A stretch of 14,649 nucleotides of DNA, from positions 1 to 14,649 of the forward strand of contig CANEVG010000038.1 of NCBI GenBank assembly GCA_947442095.1, given 5' to 3'. Of this stretch, positions 1-7,368 are shown piece by piece (the stretch's first letter is position 1; each line of letters starts with the position of its first letter). Below the pieces are notes generated by a model. It did no database searches. It saw nothing but the letters and a program-made list of their open reading frames with translations, and was not told where the DNA came from. Position numbers and translations under genes: made by a program. The DNA is from Sphingomonadaceae bacterium (GTDB lineage Bacteria > Pseudomonadota > Alphaproteobacteria > Sphingomonadales > Sphingomonadaceae).

Positions 1-1482
1 GAAGTCGCCAATATCCTGCGCTTCGAAAAGGATTTTCCCGGCGCGAAAGTGATTCGGCTGGAGCAGAACTATCGCTCCACCCCGCATATCCTCGCCGCCG
101 CTGGCGGGGTCATCGCGGAGAACAGCCAGCGCCTCGGCAAGACCCTGTGGACCGAAGCTAGCGGCGGCGACAAGGTCCGCGTCATCGGCGTGTGGGACGG
201 CCCGGAGGAAGCGCGCCGCGTGGGCGAGGAGATCGAGCGGCTGGAGCGAGAAGGCGCGTCGCTCGACCGGATCGCCATCCTCGTGCGCGCCTCGTTTCAG
301 ACGCGCGAGTTCGAGGACCGCTTCATCCAGATCGGCCTCGCTTACAAGATCGTCGGCGGCTTCCGCTTCTACGAACGCGCCGAGATCCGCGATGCGCTGG
401 CCTATTTGCGCGTCATCGCATCGCCGCAGGACGACTTGGCGTTCGAGCGGATCTACAACGCGCCCAAGCGGGGCCTCGGCGACAAGACGCTAGAGAAGAT
501 GCACCGCCACGCCCGTGCGCGCGGGATGCCGCTGGCCGCCGCCGCGATCGAACTGTGCGACAGCGACGAGCTTTCGGTGCGCGCCCGCGCCACGCTCGGC
601 AGCCTGATGCGCTCGTTTCTCAGCTGGCGCGATGCCGCCGCCACGCTCGTCCCAGCCGAACTGATGCGTACCGTGCTCGACGAGAGCGGCTACACCGCCG
701 CGCTTCAAGCGGAGAAAAGCACCGAAGCCTCAGGCCGCCTCGAAAACCTCACCGAACTCGCCCGCGCGATGGAGGAATACGAAACGCTGGGCGACTTCCT
801 CGAACACGTCAGCCTCGTGATGGACAACGACGCGGCGGCGGACACCGAGAAGGTCACCGTCATGACCATCCACGCCGCCAAGGGCCTCGAATTCGATCAG
901 GTGTTCCTGCCCGGCTGGGAGGAAGGTGTGTTCCCCTCGCAGCGCGCCCTCGATGAAGGCGGGCTCGCCTCCCTTGAGGAAGAACGCCGCCTCGCCTATG
1001 TCGCGATTACCCGCGCGCGGCGGCGCTGCACGATCCTCCACGCAGCGAACCGCCGCATCTACGGCCAGTGGACCAGCTCGATCCCCAGCCGCTTCGTCGG
1101 CGAACTGCCCGCCGACCATATCGAGGAGGAAACCACCATGACCGGCGGCGCGTCCCTGTGGCGCGCGCAGTGGTCCGAACACTCCGACCCCTTCGCCGAC
1201 CTCGCACGCGCCCAGCCCAGCCGCACGATCACCCGTGGCCCAGGCTGGCAGCGCGCAGCGGCCAGCCCCTATGACGCGAGCCCCAAACGCATCGCCGAAC
1301 CCAGTCGCTCTGCCGCCAGCTTCGCCGCCAAACCTCGCAGCGATATCGACGTGGGCACCCGCGTGTTCCACGACAAGTTTGGCTACGGCGTGGTCGCGGC
1401 GCAAGAAGGTAACAAGCTGGAGATCGACTTCGACGGCGGAGACCGGAAGCGCGTGATCGACAGCTTTGTAAAGGCGGCTTGA
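1..1482 (+). CDS. uvrD: UvrD/PcrA-family superfamily 1A DNA helicase (5' end outside window)
   Basis: ATP-dependent 3'-5' DNA helicase of nucleotide-excision and mismatch repair, acting on the chromosome. The reading frame is open from base 1, so only the C-terminal 493 residues are visible. The Walker A motif and most of domain 1A lie upstream of the window. Visible motifs in order: EQNYRST (residues about 21-27, motif IV), VTVMTIHAAKGLEFD (about 285-299, motif V) followed by PGWEEGVFP, and EEERRLAYVAITRARRR (motif VI). The last 40 residues (GTRVFHDKFGYG..., about 451-490) match the Tudor-like C-terminal domain which in PcrA/UvrD contacts RNA polymerase. The linker before it is Ser/Pro/Ala-rich and probably disordered. 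The stop is TGA at 1480-1482, and the next gene converges with a 37-bp gap. UvrD and PcrA cannot be told apart by this fragment; Rep lacks such a C-terminal domain. Confidence 0.95.
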   Translation, partial: EVANILRFEKDFPGAKVIRLEQNYRSTPHILAAAGGVIAENSQRLGKTLWTEASGGDKVRVIGVWDGPEEARRVGEEIERLEREGASLDRIAILVRASFQTREFEDRFIQIGLAYKIVGGFRFYERAEIRDALAYLRVIASPQDDLAFERIYNAPKRGLGDKTLEKMHRHARARGMPLAAAAIELCDSDELSVRARATLGSLMRSFLSWRDAAATLVPAELMRTVLDESGYTAALQAEKSTEASGRLENLTELARAMEEYETLGDFLEHVSLVMDNDAAADTEKVTVMTIHAAKGLEFDQVFLPGWEEGVFPSQRALDEGGLASLEEERRLAYVAITRARRRCTILHAANRRIYGQWTSSIPSRFVGELPADHIEEETTMTGGASLWRAQWSEHSDPFADLARAQPSRTITRGPGWQRAAASPYDASPKRIAEPSRSAASFAAKPRSDIDVGTRVFHDKFGYGVVAAQEGNKLEIDFDGGDRKRVIDSFVKAA

Positions 1483-1514
1483 CGGGTTCCATCTGCGCCA
1501 CGACCGGCGCTATG

Positions 1515-1532
1515 CTTGCCTAGGGCAAGTTT
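1515..1532. terminator. Weak bidirectional hairpin between convergent genes
   Basis: A perfect 6-bp stem CTTGCC/GGCAAG with a TAG loop, followed on the plus strand by TTT. It lies in the 37-bp gap between the convergent uvrD-like gene and the minus-strand exported-protein gene, and overlaps the latter's last codons and stop. Position and symmetry suggest a short shared terminator, but the stem and T-run are minimal. Confidence 0.3.
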
Positions 1533-2254
1533 AGCGTCTTCGCGCCACGCGCATCGAACCACACTGCGCCGCCTGCGATCATGGCCATGCCATCGCGGAC
1601 AAACATCTCGTGCGGGATCGCCCCTCGCAGTGCGGCAATGGCGGCGGGGGTGAACAGCACTTTCCAGCGCGCGGCAAGCGCGGCGCGGTTGCGGATGGTG
1701 GTGCGGCGCCGCCCGTTGACGACCAGCGGCCATGAAACTCTGGCCGCCGCCTGCGCCACATTTCCGCTGAGCACACCGCCCAAGAACGACCGCACTCGCG
1801 CCTCGAACTGAGCGTCGCTCTCGCCGGTTACATCTGCGTACCAGCGGTCCGGGTTCGGGCCGTTCAGCACAGTGGTAAAGCCGAAGTTGACCGGCAGGGT
1901 TTTGCCCTTGCGAGTCCACGTACCGGCAAGCCCGGTCGAAGTATAGAAGTTGAGGGGGCGCGGTTCGGCGGTATCGGCGTTGGTCAGGTGTAGCTCGAAG
2001 TGACCGCCGCCGGGTTCATCCAGCTTGAACGTTTCGCCTTGCGCGGCAACCTGCAGCGGGATGTCCTGCCCTGTCCGCGCATAGTAATAGTGCGCATCTT
2101 CGATCGTGAGATTGTCTCGCACAACAAGGTTCAACCCGGCCCGATAAGGCCCGACCGATCCCTCAGCCACGTGCGTGCTCACCCCTTTGGGCGGCGCATC
2201 GGCCAGGGCAGGAAACGCAATAAGCGACAGCAGCACACCCAGTGCCCACCGCAT
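1520..2254 (-). CDS. Exported protein of unknown function (244 aa)
   Basis: I do not recognise a named family. The N-terminus MRWALGVLLSLIAFPALADA is a clear Sec signal peptide, with cleavage likely after ALA, so the mature protein of about 225 residues is probably periplasmic. Residues about 30-120 contain a segment (LTIEDAHYYYARTGQDIPL, then an EPGGGHFELHL stretch) resembling a beta-rich module common in small exported proteobacterial proteins. Residues about 140-244 (FLGGVLSGNVAQAAARVSWPLVV ... VRDGMAMIAGGAVWFDA) look like a compact alpha+beta domain of the NTF2-like style; this is a pattern impression, not an identification. The ATG at 2252-2254 lies 3 bp after the stop of the upstream DEAD-box helicase gene, so the two are very likely co-transcribed and translationally coupled. 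No function is claimed. Confidence 0.85.
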   Translation of the reverse strand: MRWALGVLLSLIAFPALADAPPKGVSTHVAEGSVGPYRAGLNLVVRDNLTIEDAHYYYARTGQDIPLQVAAQGETFKLDEPGGGHFELHLTNADTAEPRPLNFYTSTGLAGTWTRKGKTLPVNFGFTTVLNGPNPDRWYADVTGESDAQFEARVRSFLGGVLSGNVAQAAARVSWPLVVNGRRRTTIRNRAALAARWKVLFTPAAIAALRGAIPHEMFVRDGMAMIAGGAVWFDARGAKTLNLP

Positions 2255-2257
2255 GGG

Positions 2258-3661
2258 TCAGAGCGCCGAAAAGCTCAGGAACCCCGGAACTGGGCCGTTC
2301 CACTCGCCCGGAGCCGAAGGCAAGTCCGGCAGCACATCGCGCTGAGGCCGGAACTCATCGCGCTGGATGCGCGGCGCGCGCGCCTCACGCACCGGGGCTT
2401 CGGCGCGCGCGACTGGCGCTTCCTCAACCGCAGGAACCTCTTCGACCACCGCAGCCTTCGCGCCACGGGGCTTCCGCTCCGGCCTCTCTGCGCGCGGAGC
2501 GCGCTCACGCTTGGCAGGCCCTTCCGAAGCAGCCGCAGGTTCTGCCAGCTCCAGCTTGAACTCGGGGATCTTGCCCCCAGTCAGTTTCTCGACATTGGCA
2601 ATCGCCTCGGCGTCCTCATCCGTCACGAACGTAAACGCACGGCCCGTCGCGCCCGCCCGGCCCGTGCGACCAATGCGGTGGACGTAGTCATCCGGGTGCC
2701 ACGGCGTGTCGTAGTTGAAAACGTGGCTCACGCCCTTCACGTCGAGGCCCCGGGCCGCGACGTCGGACGCAACGAGGATCGTAATCCCCCCGTCCTTGAA
2801 CTTCTGCAGTTCGGCATTGCGGGCGTTCTGGTCCATGTCGCCATGGATCTCGCCTGCCGAAAAGCCGCTCTGCTGCAAACTCTTGGCCAACTCGCGCACC
2901 GTGGTCTTACGGTTGGCGAAGATGATCGCGGTGGAAACGTTATCGGTGCGCAGCAGATGGCGCAGCACTTCGCGCTTGGCCCGGCTGGGCATGCGCACCT
3001 TGTGCTGCACGATGTTCGAATTGTTCGAGGCCGGCCGCGCGACTTCGATATACTTCGGATTCGAAAGGAACTTGTCCGCCAGCTTCTTGATCACCGGCGG
3101 CATCGTGGCGGAAAACAGCAAGGTCTGGCGCTGGGCGGGCAGTTTCGAGCAGATCGTCTCGATATCCGGTATGAACCCCATGTCGAGCATGCGGTCCGCC
3201 TCGTCGATCACCAGCAGATCGCAGCCGTTAAGCATGATCTTGCCGCGCTCGAACAGGTCCATCAGCCGGCCCGGGGTGGCGATCAGCACGTCGACGCCGT
3301 CCTGCAGCGCTTTGACCTGATCGCCCATCTGCACGCCGCCGATCAGCAGCGCCATTTTGAGATCGTGGTTGCGGCCATACTTCTCGAAGTTCTCGGCGAC
3401 TTGCGCGGCCAGTTCGCGCGTTGGCTCGAGGATCAACGAGCGCGGCATCAACGCACGGCGGCGGCCATGCGCCAGAATGTCGATCATCGGCAGCACAAAG
3501 CTGGCCGTCTTGCCCGTCCCCGTTTGCGCGATGCCGATAAGGTCGCGCATCATCAGCACCGAGGGGATCGCCTGCGCCTGGATGGCGGTAGGGGTGTCGT
3601 AGCCCGCGTCGAGAACCGACTTGAGCAACTCGTCAGACAGGCCGAGATCGGCGAATTTCAT
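2258..3661 (-). CDS. rhlE: DEAD-box ATP-dependent RNA helicase, RhlE type
   Basis: Cytoplasmic RNA helicase that remodels structured RNA, in ribosome assembly, mRNA decay or cold adaptation. All family motifs are present in the 467-aa product: Q motif (FADLGLSDELL...PTAIQAQAIP, 3-33), motif I AQTGTGKT (45-52), Ia PTRELA (80-85), Ib TPGR (129-132), II DEAD (153-156), III SAT (184-186), V ASDVAARGLDV (298-308) and VI HRIGRTGR (328-335). The last 90 or so residues form a low-complexity Arg/Pro/Ala/Glu tail, probably for RNA binding. I chose ATG 3661 (MKFADLGL...) because the Q motif normally begins within the first residues. An in-frame ATG at 3730 would add a poor 23-residue extension and lies next to the proposed -10. 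No convincing Shine-Dalgarno precedes 3661. The exported-protein gene follows after 3 bp. Confidence 0.95.
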   Translation of the reverse strand: MKFADLGLSDELLKSVLDAGYDTPTAIQAQAIPSVLMMRDLIGIAQTGTGKTASFVLPMIDILAHGRRRALMPRSLILEPTRELAAQVAENFEKYGRNHDLKMALLIGGVQMGDQVKALQDGVDVLIATPGRLMDLFERGKIMLNGCDLLVIDEADRMLDMGFIPDIETICSKLPAQRQTLLFSATMPPVIKKLADKFLSNPKYIEVARPASNNSNIVQHKVRMPSRAKREVLRHLLRTDNVSTAIIFANRKTTVRELAKSLQQSGFSAGEIHGDMDQNARNAELQKFKDGGITILVASDVAARGLDVKGVSHVFNYDTPWHPDDYVHRIGRTGRAGATGRAFTFVTDEDAEAIANVEKLTGGKIPEFKLELAEPAAASEGPAKRERAPRAERPERKPRGAKAAVVEEVPAVEEAPVARAEAPVREARAPRIQRDEFRPQRDVLPDLPSAPGEWNGPVPGFLSFSAL

Positions 3662-3749
3662 GTGAGGTATTTTCCGAAAGCTGCAAAGGAGGCCGACGAT
3701 CGTGGCGGCTCCGGACGGCCCGGCTTGCACCTTGGCGTCGTGAGCCTGC

Positions 3750-3778
3750 GCCTAGGCCCAATCCGTGCGGAAAGTCAA
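3750..3778 (-). promoter_or_regulatory. Candidate sigma-70-type promoter of the RNA helicase gene
   Basis: Read on the minus strand: TTGACT (3778-3773), a 17-bp spacer, then CTAGGC (3755-3750). The -35 is close to the alphaproteobacterial CTTGAC consensus and the -10 is weak. It would start transcription near 3743, giving a leader of about 80 nt before ATG 3661. Confidence 0.45.
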
Positions 3779-3826
3779 GGAAAGTGGACGCGTAAGGGTC
3801 AAAATCAGCGATACTAGTCGGCCGAC

Positions 3827-4552
3827 TTACTCCACCGGCACAAATTCGCGCACGTCTTTCAGTTTGCACGTCGTGCCAGCGCGCGAATGGATGGCATCGC
3901 GGCCCACGCACAGCTGCCCGTCACTGGTTTTCGACATGTAGAAGCCGAGGTAGAAATCGCGTGCGCTGCAAGCCTTTTCCAGCCCGGCCGCCAGCATTCG
4001 CCGGTCGCGCATATAGAACATCAGCCGCCCATCGGTGATCGGTTGCACCGCCGCGATGCCGCCTGCTGGCATGCATCTGCCGGCCTTGCGCTCCCGCACG
4101 CGGGATTGCGAAGGCTTTGGCTGCAGCCTTGGGTTCAGCAATTGAGGGTTAAGCGATTGGGGGCCAATCCGCGGGGGGTTCAGGGATTGCATCATCGGCT
4201 GCATCGGCAGCACTTGCGGGGCGAGCGCCTCGCGGCCCGGTTCGTGCGGGTTGATCCGGATGATCACCTGCTGCTCGATCCGCACCTGGTACCACGAATC
4301 CACCCCAAGCGGCCCTGGCCCAAGCGGATCTGCCATGGTGCTTGCGGCTGGGGCAGCTGGCGGCGGCGTGATCCGCAGCGGCGGGCCAGAAGGATCGAGC
4401 GCATCTGCCCACAGGGCATCTGTCCTTAGTGCATCTGTCCAAAGGGCATCCGCATCCGGCCTGTCTGCCAAAGGCGCAAACGCCGCCTCGCCCGCCGGGA
4501 AGGCAGGCAAGGACAATGCGATGCTCGCGAAAAGTTGGAAGACACTGGTCAT
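3827..4552 (-). CDS. Secreted conserved protein with pentapeptide repeats and a Cys-rich C-terminus (241 aa)
   Basis: I do not recognise a named family. From ATG 4552 the product begins MTSVFQLFASIALSLPAFPAGEAAFA, a plausible signal peptide though without a positive n-region. An in-frame ATG at 4684 would add 44 residues with unlikely composition; neither start has a clear Shine-Dalgarno, so the start is uncertain. Residues about 33-54 contain DALWT/DALRT/DALWA/DALDP, encoded by period-15 DNA repeats. The middle has a second Leu-Asn-Pro repeat region. The C-terminal 80 residues look folded and conserved, with four cysteines in CMPAGG, CSARDFYLGFY, CVGRD and CKLKD, suggesting two disulphides in the periplasm. 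It reads as a lineage-specific exported protein whose linkers vary by repeat slippage and whose C-terminus is constrained. It is divergent from the FAD dehydrogenase gene. Confidence 0.75.
   Translation of the reverse strand: MTSVFQLFASIALSLPAFPAGEAAFAPLADRPDADALWTDALRTDALWADALDPSGPPLRITPPPAAPAASTMADPLGPGPLGVDSWYQVRIEQQVIIRINPHEPGREALAPQVLPMQPMMQSLNPPRIGPQSLNPQLLNPRLQPKPSQSRVRERKAGRCMPAGGIAAVQPITDGRLMFYMRDRRMLAAGLEKACSARDFYLGFYMSKTSDGQLCVGRDAIHSRAGTTCKLKDVREFVPVE
4131..4190. repeat. Imperfect period-15 tandem repeat inside the secreted-protein gene
   Basis: Four 15-bp units at 4131, 4146, 4161 (degenerate) and 4176. Three of them begin GGGTT and carry an ATTG near the end. They encode the SLNP/LLNP-type repeat of the protein linker on the minus strand. 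The unit is a multiple of three, so copy changes keep the frame. Confidence 0.7.
4401..4445. repeat. Three-copy 15-bp tandem repeat inside the secreted-protein gene
   Basis: Units at 4401-4415, 4416-4430 and 4431-4445 share GCATCTG(C/T)CC and differ mostly in the last five bases; a decayed fourth copy starts at 4446. On the minus strand they encode the DALWT-like pentapeptides directly after the signal peptide. Confidence 0.85.
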
Positions 4553-4689
4553 GGCGGCAACAGCGATGTTCTTCGTGGTCCCTCTATTCGATGCCCCAAC
4601 CGGACGCCCTAACCCCAGTTGTCCTATCCGTGCGCAATTCGCCGGGAGAATCAATAGCTGCGATAACACCCATGCTTGAACCACGGCTT

Positions 4690-4745
4690 AACTTTGCTCA
4701 TGAAATCTTGCCCATGAAACTTTGCCATTGAACCTTTGGCCGTGA
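4690..4745. repeat. Four-copy 14-bp tandem repeat upstream of the FAD dehydrogenase
   Basis: Contiguous units at 4690-4703, 4704-4717, 4718-4731 and 4732-4745, close to AACTTTGCCCATGA. Each unit ends in (A/T/G)TGA. Reading from each end signal gives a five-codon mini-ORF whose TGA stop overlaps the next start-like codon (ATG 4700, ATG 4714, TTG 4728). The series ends at GTG 4742, which is in frame with the dehydrogenase. The unit is not a multiple of three. Confidence 0.85.
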
Positions 4746-4792
4746 AAAAATGTATTGCCCTCGGTGCGTCTCTGCCATTAGCCCCACAGGCG

Positions 4793-6223
4793 ATGCCTGC
4801 TGATCCCCAGACCGTCTTCCTTGCAGAGGCTTCCGCGCTTCTTGGCCCGCGCGGCTTCACCGCCGATGCCGAACTCATGGCCCCGTGGCTCACCGATTGG
4901 CGCGGACGTTTCACCGGCCGGGCGATCGCCATGGCCTCACCCGCCTCCACGGCAGAAGTGGCCGCGCTGGTGCGCCTGTGCGCGCGGCATGGTGTTCCGA
5001 TTGTCCCGCAAGGCGGCAACAGCGGCATGTCTGGCGGGGCCACGCCCGATGAAGGCGGCGCGGCGCTGCTGCTTAGCCTGCGGCGGATGAACGCGGTTCG
5101 CGGGCTCGACCGCGAAAACCGCATGGTCACCGCCGAAGCGGGGGTCATCCTGCAAACCTTGCACGAGGCAGCCGAGCGCGAGGGGTTGCGCTTTGCCCTT
5201 ACCCTGGGCGGCAAGGGTTCGGCCACGATCGGTGGGCTGGTCTCGACCAATGCTGGCGGCACGCAGGTGCTGCGCCACGGCTCGATGCGCGCGCTGGTGC
5301 TGGGGCTGGAGGCGGTCATGGCCGATGGTTCGGTGCTTGATACGCTGGTGCCGCTCAAGAAGGACAACCGCGGTTTCGATCTGAAGCAAGTGCTGATCGG
5401 TTCGGAAGGCACGATGGGGATCGTGACCGCCGCCACGCTGAAGCTCGATGCACGGGTCGCGGGCCGCGCGGTGCTCTGGGCCGGGCTCGAATCGCTGCAG
5501 GCCGCGCGCCAGCTGCTGCTTCACGCCGAAGCGCACATCGGCAGCGGGCTTGAAGGGTTCGAAGTCGTGCCCCGCCATTCGCTCGAGGCGGTGCTTTCGT
5601 ATCTCCCCGGCGCGCGCGCGCCGCTGGCGGGCGGTCACGCCTGGCACGCTTTGATCGAGCTGGTAGCCGAGAACGAGACCGACGCGGCAAACCTGCCCGA
5701 TCTGTCAGAGGCCCTTCTCGCCTCGTCGTTCGAGGTGGGCCTGATAGCCGATGCCACAATTGCCGCCAGCGAAGTGCAGGCCGAGGCTTTCTGGGCGCTG
5801 CGCGACAGCATCGCGCCGGCCGAACGCGCGCTCGGCCCAGCGGTGCAGCATGATATCAGCGTGCCCACGCCTGCGATGCCGGGCTTTGTCGATCAGGCCG
5901 TGCCGCTGATCGAGGCAGCATGGCCTGGCACGCGCGCGGTGGGCTTCGGGCATCTGGGTGATGGCAACATCCACTTCCATGTCATCGCACCGCCGGGTGT
6001 CGATCCGGCAACCTGGCAGGCGGGTGACGGCAGGGCGATCAGCCGGCAAGTTCACGATCTCGTCACCGCGTGGGGCGGCTCGATCTCGGCCGAACACGGC
6101 ATCGGGCAATTGAAGCGCGACGAACTGGCGCGGCTGGGCGATCCGGTGGCGCTCGCGCTGCTGCGCCAGATCAAGCAGGCGCTTGATCCGCAAGGGCTGA
6201 TGAATCCCGGCAAGCTGATCTGA
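4793..6223 (+). CDS. FAD-dependent 2-hydroxyacid dehydrogenase (GlcD / D-2-hydroxyglutarate dehydrogenase-like)
   Basis: Flavoprotein of the VAO/PCMH fold oxidising a D-2-hydroxyacid (D-lactate, glycolate or D-2-hydroxyglutarate), probably passing electrons to the respiratory chain. The 476-aa product has the FAD_binding_4 domain first: PQGGNSGMSGG at about 72-82, then GGKGSATIGGLVSTNAGG at about 139-156, and IGSEGTMGIVT. The C-terminal FAD-oxidase domain carries GFGHLGDGNIHFH (384-396) and SAEHGIG (432-438), whose His/Glu residues form the metal and substrate site in D2HGDH-type enzymes. I chose ATG 4793 (MPADPQTVFLAEASALLGPRG) because family members begin close to this point. TTG 4736 and GTG 4742 are in frame but lie in the 14-bp repeat array. 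Exact substrate cannot be read from sequence; the length and motifs fit the single-chain D2HGDH group better than multi-subunit glycolate oxidase. Confidence 0.9.
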   Translation: MPADPQTVFLAEASALLGPRGFTADAELMAPWLTDWRGRFTGRAIAMASPASTAEVAALVRLCARHGVPIVPQGGNSGMSGGATPDEGGAALLLSLRRMNAVRGLDRENRMVTAEAGVILQTLHEAAEREGLRFALTLGGKGSATIGGLVSTNAGGTQVLRHGSMRALVLGLEAVMADGSVLDTLVPLKKDNRGFDLKQVLIGSEGTMGIVTAATLKLDARVAGRAVLWAGLESLQAARQLLLHAEAHIGSGLEGFEVVPRHSLEAVLSYLPGARAPLAGGHAWHALIELVAENETDAANLPDLSEALLASSFEVGLIADATIAASEVQAEAFWALRDSIAPAERALGPAVQHDISVPTPAMPGFVDQAVPLIEAAWPGTRAVGFGHLGDGNIHFHVIAPPGVDPATWQAGDGRAISRQVHDLVTAWGGSISAEHGIGQLKRDELARLGDPVALALLRQIKQALDPQGLMNPGKLI

Positions 6224-6233
6224 GAGCCGTTTG

Positions 6234-6259
6234 CGAAACGCCCGAACAAGCGCGTTTCG
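6234..6259. terminator. Hairpin just after the FAD dehydrogenase stop
   Basis: An 8-bp perfect stem CGAAACGC (6234-6241) with GCGTTTCG (6252-6259) and a 10-nt loop, 10 bp after the stop codon. There is no T-run, so it is at most an aid to termination or an RNA 3'-end protector. Confidence 0.4.
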
Positions 6260-6261
6260 AG

Positions 6262-6344
6262 GCGGCACCGGCCCACTTCCCCGCCCGGCCACCCACAAGA
6301 GTACCCTTAATGGCTAGCCGGGCGGGGAAGCGGGCTGGTGCCGC
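6262..6344. terminator. Very long GC-rich inverted repeat / hairpin
   Basis: Two 28-nt arms, 6262-6289 and 6317-6344, are complementary at 26 positions. The two exceptions are G.T or A.C pairs, and the loop is 27 nt. It sits in the 252-bp gap between two plus-strand genes. No T-run follows, so it is not a classical intrinsic terminator. It could act as a strong RNA 3'-end barrier or be a mobile or extragenic palindromic element. Confidence 0.7.
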
Positions 6345-6475
6345 AACAAACCAAGTGTGACAGCAAGGTTGCAGGTGGACTTGCGCACCCCGGTTTCAAT
6401 CCCTAAACGGCCGCTTCCCGCCGCACACCGCGCGTCATGGCGCGTCAAGGCGATATGTCTGACGGAGAGAATTCC

Positions 6476-7246
6476 ATGGCCAGTGCACCCCAAGCCTCCC
6501 TGCCCCTGTTCTACAACGATCTCGTGCCGCTCAACGTGCGCGACCACGGCAACTGGCGCGCCCGCGCAGCCGCCACGGCCAAGTGGATGGTGGGGCAGCA
6601 TGCCGTGCCGCTCACGGTCGAGGAATTCCCGCAGGCCGCGCGCCATTTCCCGATCATCTTTGCCTCGGGCGAAAACCCGGTGCCACTTGCGCTCATGGGC
6701 CTCAACGAGGGCATCAACGTGTTCGTCGATGCCCAGGGCAATGTCGCACCGGGCACGTATGTGCCAGCCTATGCCCGCCGCTATCCGTTCCTGCTTGCCA
6801 AACTGACGCCGGAAACAACCGATCTTTCGCTGTGCTTCGATCCGAAGAGCGGCCTGCTTGGCGACTTCCCCGATGGCGAGCTGCTGTTCGCCGGCGAGGA
6901 GCCGAGCGAAGCGACCCGCAATGTTCTGGGCTTCTGCGAGCAGTTCGAGCAGGCCGGTCAGCGCACGCAAGCCTTTATCGAAGAGCTGACCAAGCACGGT
7001 CTCCTCATGGACGGTGAAGCCGCGATCCAGCAGGTCGGCGTCGAGCAGCCGTTCGTCTACCGGGGCTTCCAGATGGTCAATCAGGAAAAGCTGCGCGACA
7101 TGCGCGGCAATATCCTGCGCGGCTGGGCGCAGAGCGGGCTACTGCCGCTGCTCTATGCGCATATCTTCTCGCTCGATCTGATGAGCACGATCTTCCAGAA
7201 GCAGGCGGAAATGGGCGTTGGCCCGCTCGGCGCGCCTGCGGCCTGA
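6476..7246 (+). CDS. SapC-family protein (256 aa)
   Basis: Resembles the SapC family (PF07277), named from Campylobacter fetus S-layer secretion and common in sphingomonads and Caulobacter, where it often sits near TonB-dependent receptors. The biochemical role in these bacteria is unknown. The visible pattern is family-like: PLFYNDLVPLNVRDHGNWR near the N-terminus, NVFVDAQGNVAPGTYVPAYARRYPFLL in the middle (about 80-106), then FDPKSGLLGDFPDGELLF and a C-terminal KLRDMRGNILRGWAQSGLLPLLYAHIFSL. No signal peptide or membrane segment is seen, so it is probably cytoplasmic. ATG 6476 is preferred over in-frame ATG 6437 because GGAGAG lies about 8 bp before it. It appears monocistronic here: a strong hairpin precedes it and no receptor gene is adjacent. 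Confidence 0.85.
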   Translation: MASAPQASLPLFYNDLVPLNVRDHGNWRARAAATAKWMVGQHAVPLTVEEFPQAARHFPIIFASGENPVPLALMGLNEGINVFVDAQGNVAPGTYVPAYARRYPFLLAKLTPETTDLSLCFDPKSGLLGDFPDGELLFAGEEPSEATRNVLGFCEQFEQAGQRTQAFIEELTKHGLLMDGEAAIQQVGVEQPFVYRGFQMVNQEKLRDMRGNILRGWAQSGLLPLLYAHIFSLDLMSTIFQKQAEMGVGPLGAPAA

Positions 7247-7334
7247 TCGAAACATCCTCTGACGGTAATGGCGGCTACGGCCTGCTGCAATACCGATTGG
7301 ATAGGCTGCGCATACCGGTGCAACCGCAATGGCC

Positions 7335-7362
7335 GGTTTTGCACTTGCACAGCGCGGGTAGC
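7335..7362 (+). promoter_or_regulatory. Candidate promoter of the small RNA
   Basis: TTGCAC (7335-7340) preceded by C, then 16 bp, then CTATCT (7357-7362). Both elements resemble the alphaproteobacterial CTTGAC...CTATAT consensus. The predicted start is about 7369, roughly 110 nt before the terminator. Confidence 0.45.
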
Positions 7363-7368
7363 AGTCCT

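Noticed and set aside
2000..3817. Open frame of about 605 codons on the plus strand
   Set aside because: It is exactly antisense to the DEAD-box helicase gene and is rich in His/Arg/Gln as expected for a mirrored frame in high-GC DNA; no family pattern.
4736..4792. TTG 4736 or GTG 4742 as the dehydrogenase start, giving a signal-peptide-like VKKCIALGASLPLAP
   Set aside because: The enzyme family is cytosolic or membrane-peripheral, homologues begin near MPADPQTVF, and the extension lies in the 14-bp repeat array; the hydrophobic part is too short and Pro-rich. Not fully excluded.
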